Below, in pieces: positions 59,238-64,000 of a stretch of DNA of 64,000 bases. A program made the position numbers and the translations under genes. Position 1 is the first letter of the stretch, and each line of letters opens with the position of its first letter. The DNA is from Kibdelosporangium banguiense (GTDB taxonomy: Bacteria; Actinomycetota; Actinomycetes; Mycobacteriales; Pseudonocardiaceae): contig NZ_JAGINW010000001.1 in the NCBI RefSeq assembly GCF_017876405.1, positions 11,173,203-11,237,202 of the forward strand, read 5' to 3'. The notes beneath the pieces are model-generated. The model was not told the origin of the DNA, ran no database searches, and worked only from the letters and a program-made list of their open reading frames with translations.

Positions 59238-59480
59238 GGTGGCTTGTTCACGCTTGTGCTGACGCTTCCCGTGGTGGTCAGCCGCGATCCGCGCGAAGCG
59301 GGGCGAATCAGCGCGATGGCCTTCTTCATCGGCTACGCCTGCGCCGCGTTGGCTCCCCTGCTGGTGGGCGCATTGCGTGACGCTGCCGGCGACTTCCAGC
59401 TCGCGTTCGGCCTGTTGGGCGGCCTCGGCCTGCTGATGCTCGTCCCCATCACACGACTGGGCGAAACCAGCAAGCCCTGA
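59238..59480 (+). pseudogene. MFS transporter remnant (C-terminal fragment)
   Basis: About 80 residues in one frame: GLFTLVLTLPVVVSRDPREA, GRISAMAFFIGYACAALAPL, LVGALRDAAGDFQLAFGLLG, GLGLLMLVPITRLGETSKP. These are the last two or three helices of a CynX/NimT-like major facilitator. Nothing upstream in the frame resembles the missing ten helices: the sequence before 59238 is the antisense of the Rrf2 gene. A deletion joined the two genes end to end. The upstream GTG/ATG codons in this frame are not a real start. Confidence 0.7.
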
Positions 59481-59485
59481 CTCTG

Positions 59486-60334
59486 CTAGGAACTCATGCC
59501 GAGTTTTCCGGCGAGGCGGCCGATCCAGTCGGCGACGTCGGCGGGGGCCCGGTCCGGCAGGCCGAAGATCACTTCGGTCACGCCGATTCCGGCCAGATGG
59601 GACAGGCGGTCCGGGTCGGGGCGGCCGCCGAGGGCCATGATCCGGGGTTCGCCGTGCCGTCCGGCGTCGCGCCACATCTCTTGCAGCATGGCGACCTGGC
59701 TGTCTATGTCCACATCGGATGGTGTGGTGATCCAGCCGTCGGCCGAACGGACGATCCAGCGGAAGGTCTTCTCGGTGCCGCCGGCTCCGATCAGCAGGGG
59801 AATCCGGGACTGCAGCGGCTTCGGCCACGCCCAGCTGGGGCCGAACGAGACGAACTCGCCGGCGTAGCTCGCTTCGTCGTCTGTCCATAGTGCACGCATT
59901 GCTTCGATGTACTCGCGCAGGACTGTCCGGCGTTTCGCGCCGGGCACGCCGTGGTCGGTCAACTCGTCGACGTTCCAGCCGAATCCGGCGCCGAGCGTGA
60001 CCCGGCCGCCGGAGAGGTGGTCAAGGCTGGCAATGGTTTTGGCCAGCGTGATGGGGTCGCTCTCGACCGGGAGCGCGACCGCCGTGGCGAGCCTGATCCG
60101 CGTGGTCACCGACGCGGCGGTCGCGAGTGCGACCCACGGGTCGAGCGTCCGCTTGTACCGGTCATCGGGAAGCGACGCGTCGCCTGTGCGTGGGTGCGGC
60201 GACTCCCGCTTGATCGGGATGTGCGTGTGTTCAGGCACGTAGAACGAGTCGAACCCGGCTTGCTCAGCCGCGGCCGCCGCGGCGGCCGGGGTGATCCCGC
60301 GGTCACTGGTGAACAGCACGATCCCGTATTTCAC
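59486..60334 (-). CDS. LLM-class F420-dependent oxidoreductase
   Basis: 282 residues, luciferase-like TIM barrel: MKYGIVLFTSDRGITPAAAA, FDSFYVPEHTHIPIKRESPH, IRLATAVALPVESDPITLAK, TIASLDHLSGGRVTLGAGFG, WNVDELTDHG, RIPLLIGAGGTEKTFRWIV. The family uses coenzyme F420 (some use FMN). Substrate unknown. Stands alone. Confidence 0.9.
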   Translation of the reverse strand: MKYGIVLFTSDRGITPAAAAAAAEQAGFDSFYVPEHTHIPIKRESPHPRTGDASLPDDRYKRTLDPWVALATAASVTTRIRLATAVALPVESDPITLAKTIASLDHLSGGRVTLGAGFGWNVDELTDHGVPGAKRRTVLREYIEAMRALWTDDEASYAGEFVSFGPSWAWPKPLQSRIPLLIGAGGTEKTFRWIVRSADGWITTPSDVDIDSQVAMLQEMWRDAGRHGEPRIMALGGRPDPDRLSHLAGIGVTEVIFGLPDRAPADVADWIGRLAGKLGMSS

Positions 60335-60405
60335 ACCGCCACGATATTAGAACGTGTTTCAGTTCCGCAATGGCGACCGGACCAGCACGGTGATGCACTG
60401 GGACC

Positions 60406-60990
60406 ATGCTCACCCGCTTACTGGACGTCACGTTCGGCCGGCCACACGGGCCGCTCGGCCGGCTCGGCGGCAGAATCATGGCCCGCGGCAACGCCGAACA
60501 GGAGCGTCAAGCCACCGACCAGGCCGGCTTGCAAGCAGGCGAGAACGTCGTCGTTGTCGGGCACGGTCCCGGCATCGGGCTCGAACTGGCCGCCAAAGCC
60601 GTGAGCCCGACCGGGCACGTCATTGGCATCGACCCCTCACCTGCGATGCGGGACATGGCCGCCGCACGATGCGCCACCGAGATCAAGTCGGGCGTGGTGG
60701 AACTGCGCGGCCGCACAGCCGATCAGACCGGATGTGCCGACAACAGCATGGACGCGGCGATCTCGGTGAACAACGTGATGCTCTGGAACCGCTCCGCCGG
60801 ATTCGCCGAGCTGCGCCGGGTACTACGACCGGGCGGCCGCCTGGTGATCACCGCGCACCGCCACGTCCTGCCCGTCACCGCCGCTCAACTCAGCGCCGAG
60901 GCCGCCGCGGCCGGTTTCACCGACCTCACAATCCGCGAGCGCGAACGCCGGTTCAACAGTCCGGCGGTCGAACTGACCGGCCGCGCCTAG
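60406..60990 (+). CDS. Class I SAM-dependent methyltransferase
   Basis: 194 residues. Motif I is VVVVGHGPGIGLELAAKAVS, then HVIGIDPSPAMRDMAAARCA, MDAAISVNNVMLWNRSAGFA and ELRRVLRPGGRLVITAHRH as the post-I, II and III regions. The motif-I consensus ExGxGxG reads GHGPGIG. Acceptor unknown. No cluster link seen. Confidence 0.85.
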   Translation: MLTRLLDVTFGRPHGPLGRLGGRIMARGNAEQERQATDQAGLQAGENVVVVGHGPGIGLELAAKAVSPTGHVIGIDPSPAMRDMAAARCATEIKSGVVELRGRTADQTGCADNSMDAAISVNNVMLWNRSAGFAELRRVLRPGGRLVITAHRHVLPVTAAQLSAEAAAAGFTDLTIRERERRFNSPAVELTGRA

Positions 60991-61002
60991 AACAGGTTCT
61001 CG

Positions 61003-61317
61003 TCAGATCTCGTCCCGGGCCGGGTCGTGGTACTGGCCGAAGAAGGCTGACTCGTCGAGGACCTGCAGGCGGCCACGGCCGAAGACCAGAAAGCCCGCAG
61101 GCCGTAACTCGTGCTCACCGGCCCGGTCGCCCAGTACACCAACCGGGCCGGCTGCACCGTCCCGGATGACGAAGCCGACGTCTGGCGGGACCAGTCCTTG
61201 GTCACGCAACCTCGTCACCCAGGCGCCGATCTCCGGCAGTACGGCCGGATCGCTGTAGCGGGCAGCCCGGACTGGCGTCGGCCACGGCTGATAGACCCTG
61301 ATCACTCGACTCCGCAT
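61003..61317 (-). CDS. Small protein of unknown function
   Basis: 104 residues from the ATG at 61317. Not recognised with certainty. VGFVIRDGAAGPVGVLGDRA and the C-terminal LQVLDESAFFGQYHDPARDE recall small actinomycete or phage-like proteins with a PGDW/Y fold, but this is a weak impression. No signal peptide or membrane segment. Confidence 0.55.
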   Translation of the reverse strand: MRSRVIRVYQPWPTPVRAARYSDPAVLPEIGAWVTRLRDQGLVPPDVGFVIRDGAAGPVGVLGDRAGEHELRPAGFLVFGRGRLQVLDESAFFGQYHDPARDEI

Positions 61318-61364
61318 GTCACCAGAAACTACCACAGGAGTCGAACACGTGTTCGAACAGATCG

Positions 61365-61625
61365 TCAGACGGCGATCGACTTCTGGCTTTCGCCGGTACG
61401 AGCGCCCGACAGCAGGCCGAGACGTTCCGCGGCGGCACCGGCCTGGAAGCGGTTGTCCGCCTGGAGCATCTGGTACAGGCTGGAGATCCTGCGCGCCAGG
61501 GTGCGTGGCGCCAGCGACATCCGGCGGGCGATCGCGGTGTCCGGCAGGCCGGTTGCGAGCAGCCGCAACAGTTCCCGCTGCTCCTTGTCCAGAATGACGA
61601 CACGCGATGTGGTTGTGGACTTCAT
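61365..61625 (-). CDS. Stand-alone LuxR-type HTH protein
   Basis: 86 residues from the ATG at 61625; the open frame continues to 61820. A single LuxR-like domain: LDKEQRELLRLLATGLPDTA, IARRMSLAPRTLARRISSLY, QMLQADNRFQAGAAAERLGL. Receiver or sensor part absent. It could be a free effector-less regulator or the surviving end of a larger one. Confidence 0.65.
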   Translation of the reverse strand: MKSTTTSRVVILDKEQRELLRLLATGLPDTAIARRMSLAPRTLARRISSLYQMLQADNRFQAGAAAERLGLLSGARTGESQKSIAV

Positions 61626-61998
61626 CTCTGCACGACTCCCGGTCACAAGGACTAGCTCTCCTAGATCACCCGGTGTGGTGCCAGCGCCGACACCACACCA
61701 GGCTGCCCCGCTGGCTGCCGGATGCCGAAGGGGGTGACGGCAGCCGGAGATGAACAAGCACGAGCCCTGCCCTCGTACTGGCTCTACCAAGCGGATTCTT
61801 TCGACGTCGCACCCCATCACAGTGCGACAATGCCGACGCTACACCGCAAAAGGCCACCGACGAGGCGCTCCGCCTGGAGTTTTCGCGCAGTTCGGAGTGG
61901 CAATTCGGGCATCCGCCAGGATAAGCGTCAACTGTGGACAGTCCACGATGGCGGATGTCCGGCAGAATGACCAGTCCCGGCCACGAGAGGATGCGAAT
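61626..61998. other. Gene-free stretch
   Basis: 373 bases. A frame from 61722 to 61970 is open but lacks family motifs and the usual third-position GC, so I do not call it. No repeats or hairpins stand out. Confidence 0.5.
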
Positions 61999-62421
61999 AT
62001 GCGCCTAGCCGCACTCATCGGGGCGGTGGTCAGCACACTCGCTCTGTCGGTCACAGCGGCGAACGCCACCCCGTCCCGTGGTGTCACCGGCACCATCATC
62101 AGCAAGACAACGTTCGGTGGCAAGGACTACATCGTCCGCGAGATCACACTCGACCCCGGCGGTTCGACCGGCTGGCACTACCACCGCGGCACGCTGTTTG
62201 CCCTGGTACGAGCGGGAACCCTGACCCACACGGAGTCCGACTGCACGAGCACGGACGTCTACCCGAAGGGCAGCGCGTTCACCGAACCGTCCGGGACGGA
62301 CCATGTGCACATCGGGCGCAATCTCGGAAAGAAGCCTGTTGTGCTGGAAGTTCTCTACGTTCTGCCCGCGGGCAGCCCGCTGTCCGACGACGCGCCGAAC
62401 CCGGGCTGCGACTTCGACTGA
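61999..62421 (+). CDS. Secreted cupin-domain protein
   Basis: 140 residues from the ATG at 61999 with GAGAGG nine bases upstream. Signal peptide MRLAALIGAVVSTLALSVTA with a likely cut after ANA, then a single cupin: GGSTGWHYHRGTLFALVRAG with the metal-site histidines of motif 1 and TDHVHIGRNLGKKPVVLEVL as motif 2. Extracytoplasmic. Substrate unknown. Confidence 0.82.
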   Translation: MRLAALIGAVVSTLALSVTAANATPSRGVTGTIISKTTFGGKDYIVREITLDPGGSTGWHYHRGTLFALVRAGTLTHTESDCTSTDVYPKGSAFTEPSGTDHVHIGRNLGKKPVVLEVLYVLPAGSPLSDDAPNPGCDFD

Positions 62422-62452
62422 GAGAGTGAAGTGCCAAGAACGTGAAAAGAAC

Positions 62453-63022
62453 TCAGCGATCGCAGGACGGCCGCAACGACACCGACAGCGCGTCGCGGTG
62501 CAATTTGTCCAGCCGATGAACTATATCGGCGGACAGCTCCGCCTCCAGCCGCCACACGAGGCACTCCACGCTGGGGCGGCGAATCGTGAGTGTTGCCCGC
62601 AATTGATCCAGGATCTCCCCGGTGATCCGGTCCAGTTGCGGGCGCACCTCGCCTGCCAGGTCAGGCCGGTGGGCAGGCACCTTGTCCGGGTGCCGCGTCC
62701 AGTACCGGAACAGTCCACGTTGGACGATCTTGTTCGCCTCGATCTGCGCCCGGAAGAACCGCACACTGGTCTCCGGCGGCAGCCCCATGGCCGTGGACTT
62801 GGCCGCCACCGTGTCGAGAACCTGCTGCTCCCGGACGGGATCGTCGATGGGCAGCGTGGTGCCGAACTTCGCGGCAGCCACCTTGTCGCCGAGCAGTATC
62901 CGGCTGGCAGCGACATCAGCGAGCGGACCTAGCGGACCGGCCGAGGGCTGGGCCGACGCCTCACCGGCGCCACCGAGACCCACAGTCGCCACCGCCGCGA
63001 TGATTGCGGAGCGGATTCGCAC
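62453..63022 (-). CDS. Secreted chorismate mutase, AroQ-gamma type
   Basis: 189 residues from a GTG at 63022. N-terminal signal peptide (IRSAIIAAVATVGLGGAGEA then SAQP). All-helical chorismate mutase: PLADVAASRILLGDKVAAAK, PIDDPVREQQVLDTVAAKST, FFRAQIEANKIVQRGLFRYW. The active-site Arg/Lys/Gln pattern follows secreted *MtCM-like enzymes, with Cys residues near the C-terminus. Exported chorismate mutases are known from mycobacteria and other actinomycetes, where their purpose is unclear. Confidence 0.85.
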   Translation of the reverse strand: MRIRSAIIAAVATVGLGGAGEASAQPSAGPLGPLADVAASRILLGDKVAAAKFGTTLPIDDPVREQQVLDTVAAKSTAMGLPPETSVRFFRAQIEANKIVQRGLFRYWTRHPDKVPAHRPDLAGEVRPQLDRITGEILDQLRATLTIRRPSVECLVWRLEAELSADIVHRLDKLHRDALSVSLRPSCDR

Positions 63023-63071
63023 GTCACCCAGCGTACTAGCCCAGACCCCGCAATGGCGGAAGAATGGGTTG

Positions 63072-63680
63072 GTGGATCTGGTTGACGACGCCGAACTGGC
63101 GCGATCGTCGGTGGTGGCCAACCGGGCGATGAACCGGACCCGGGACCTGACCGGACGGGATGGATACGCCGCGGTGCTGGGCTTCGACATCGCGGGTCAC
63201 CAGCCGCGACGGTGGCTGGACCTCTGTTGCGGCAGCGGCCGTGCGTTGATCGAGGCGGCACCGCTCGTCCCGGAGATCACCGGGGTTGACCTGGTCGGCT
63301 TCTTCGCGGGCCCGGTGCCGCCCAACGTCACGCTGATCGCGGCGTCCGCCGGTGAGTGGCAGCCGGATGCAGACTTCGACCTGATCACCTGTGTCCACGG
63401 ATTGCACTATGTGGGCGACAAACTCGGTCTGCTGGAGAAAGCCTCGCGGTGGCTCACGCCGGGCGGGGTCCTGGTGGCGAACCTCGACGCACAGTCGATC
63501 CGCCCGATGGGGCCCAAGGTTCTACGCCAGAACGGTGTTCACTACGACGGCCGGAACAAGCGAATCCGGATCACCGGGCCGGTCGGCTTCGGCCTGCGAT
63601 ATCTCGGCGCGGACAAGGACGCGGGACCCAACTACACCGGACAACCCGCGGTCCACTCGTACTACGGGGTCCAGGGATAG
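63072..63680 (+). CDS. Class I SAM-dependent methyltransferase
   Basis: 202 residues from a GTG at 63072 (TTG 63069 directly before). Motif I WLDLCCGSGRALIEAA, the acidic loop EITGVDLVGFFAG, motif region FDLITCVHGLHYVGDKLGLL and LTPGGVLVANLD. Acceptor unknown. It ends against the convergent membrane-protein gene (19-base overlap). Confidence 0.82.
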   Translation: MDLVDDAELARSSVVANRAMNRTRDLTGRDGYAAVLGFDIAGHQPRRWLDLCCGSGRALIEAAPLVPEITGVDLVGFFAGPVPPNVTLIAASAGEWQPDADFDLITCVHGLHYVGDKLGLLEKASRWLTPGGVLVANLDAQSIRPMGPKVLRQNGVHYDGRNKRIRITGPVGFGLRYLGADKDAGPNYTGQPAVHSYYGVQG

Positions 63681-64000
63681 GGCTTGCCCAGCCGGTGCTG
63701 GCGCATGAGCACGCCGGGGATCAGCGCGGCCAGGCTGAAGATGATGCCGCTGGCCGGTGTCGTGGAGGTGAAGTCCCAGGTGCCGCCGTTGAGGTAGATG
63801 ATCGTGGAGATGGTGTAGACCAGGAACATCATCGCGCCGATGATCAGCAGCACCCGTTCGAGGATGCGCTCGGTGCGACTGGTCAGGCGCGGCGGCTTGC
63901 GGAATCCGCCGATCGAGAAGAAGTACCGCAGCTGCATCCGGCGCTGGCGCATCCGCAGCCCGAAGAACAGCAGGATGACGCCGATCGAGATCGTCGCCGC
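63662..64000 (-). CDS. Small membrane protein, N-terminus beyond the window (partial)
   Basis: The frame runs to the window edge. At least three hydrophobic segments: an upstream TISIGVILLFFGL at the border, VLLIIGAMMFLVYTISTIIY and SGIIFSLAALIPGVLM. An ATG at 63952 is internal to a hydrophobic stretch and is probably not the start. Not recognised. Confidence 0.6.
   Translation of the reverse strand, partial: AATISIGVILLFFGLRMRQRRMQLRYFFSIGGFRKPPRLTSRTERILERVLLIIGAMMFLVYTISTIIYLNGGTWDFTSTTPASGIIFSLAALIPGVLMRQHRLGKPYPWTP

Noticed and set aside
59088-59480. Reading the MFS fragment as a 130-residue intact gene
   Set aside because: The first 50 codons are antisense to the Rrf2 gene and lack membrane character. 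Only the part after 59238 is transporter-like.
61722-61970. Possible 82-codon gene in the gap before the cupin gene
   Set aside because: No recognisable motifs, no ribosome-binding site and no coding-like codon bias.
1-64000. CRISPR arrays, tRNA or rRNA genes, integrase or attachment sites
   Set aside because: I looked for regularly spaced repeats, cloverleaf-like segments with CCA-type ends and recombinase motifs and found none. The only repeat structure of size is the inverted pair around the HNH gene.

Overview
The window is high-GC DNA from a filamentous actinomycete, most likely a Pseudonocardiales relative (Saccharothrix, Kibdelosporangium, Lentzea or Amycolatopsis type). Signs are GTG/TTG starts, four-base GTGA/ATGA gene overlaps, LmbU-type regulators, an F420-type oxidoreductase, and an XRE regulator next to an HExxH peptidase and a MAB_1171c-like membrane protein. 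I could not run searches. Family calls come from motifs in the translated genes and remembered family members.

The centre (about 3.7-34.6 kb) is a biosynthetic gene cluster for a heavily glycosylated natural product. It has ELEVEN family-1 glycosyltransferases, nine of them in one head-to-tail run (17.85-29.3 kb). It also has a full set for a 3-amino-3-C-methyl-2,3,6-trideoxyhexose of the epivancosamine/saccharosamine type: RmlA and RmlB, then 2,3-dehydratase, 3-aminotransferase, C-3-methyltransferase, 5-epimerase and 4-ketoreductase (EvaA-E type). An aldo-keto reductase could divert the same intermediate to a neutral 2,6-dideoxysugar. For the aglycone there is a MIO-type tyrosine ammonia-lyase that closely resembles remembered Sam8 of Saccharothrix espanaensis without being identical, a short adenylate-forming ligase and a free acyl carrier protein. 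An ABC exporter and a TIM-barrel glycosidase-like protein complete it. Two LmbU/NovE-type regulators sit inside the left part and at the right edge, and four copies of a near-palindromic 18-mer lie in the cluster's promoter regions. This points to a saccharomicin-like oligosaccharide antibiotic pathway in another organism. The aromatic hydroxylase and taurine-coupling enzyme expected for saccharomicin itself are not in the window.

Left of the cluster is the end of an operon (HpcH/HpaI aldolase, intracellular Asp-box propeller protein, SDR) followed by a DUF222/HNH endonuclease gene. That gene is enclosed by about 200-bp imperfect inverted repeats and looks like a mobile unit parked at the cluster border.

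Right of the cluster is ordinary chromosome: the XRE/peptidase/membrane-protein module; pirin and a small GNAT; an ECF sigma factor; an isochorismatase-like hydrolase; a GlxA-type AraC regulator with a damaged C-terminus; a quinone reductase; a DUF2269/ABC/two-component operon; an epoxide hydrolase facing a WYL regulator; a MocR regulator facing a trans-sulfuration enzyme; a GABA/putrescine-type catabolic locus with an Lrp regulator; a quinone reductase/HxlR pair; small regulators; an Rrf2 gene butted against an MFS transporter remnant; F420-type and methyltransferase genes; a secreted cupin; a secreted chorismate mutase; and a membrane protein running off the end. I saw no rRNA, tRNA or CRISPR array.
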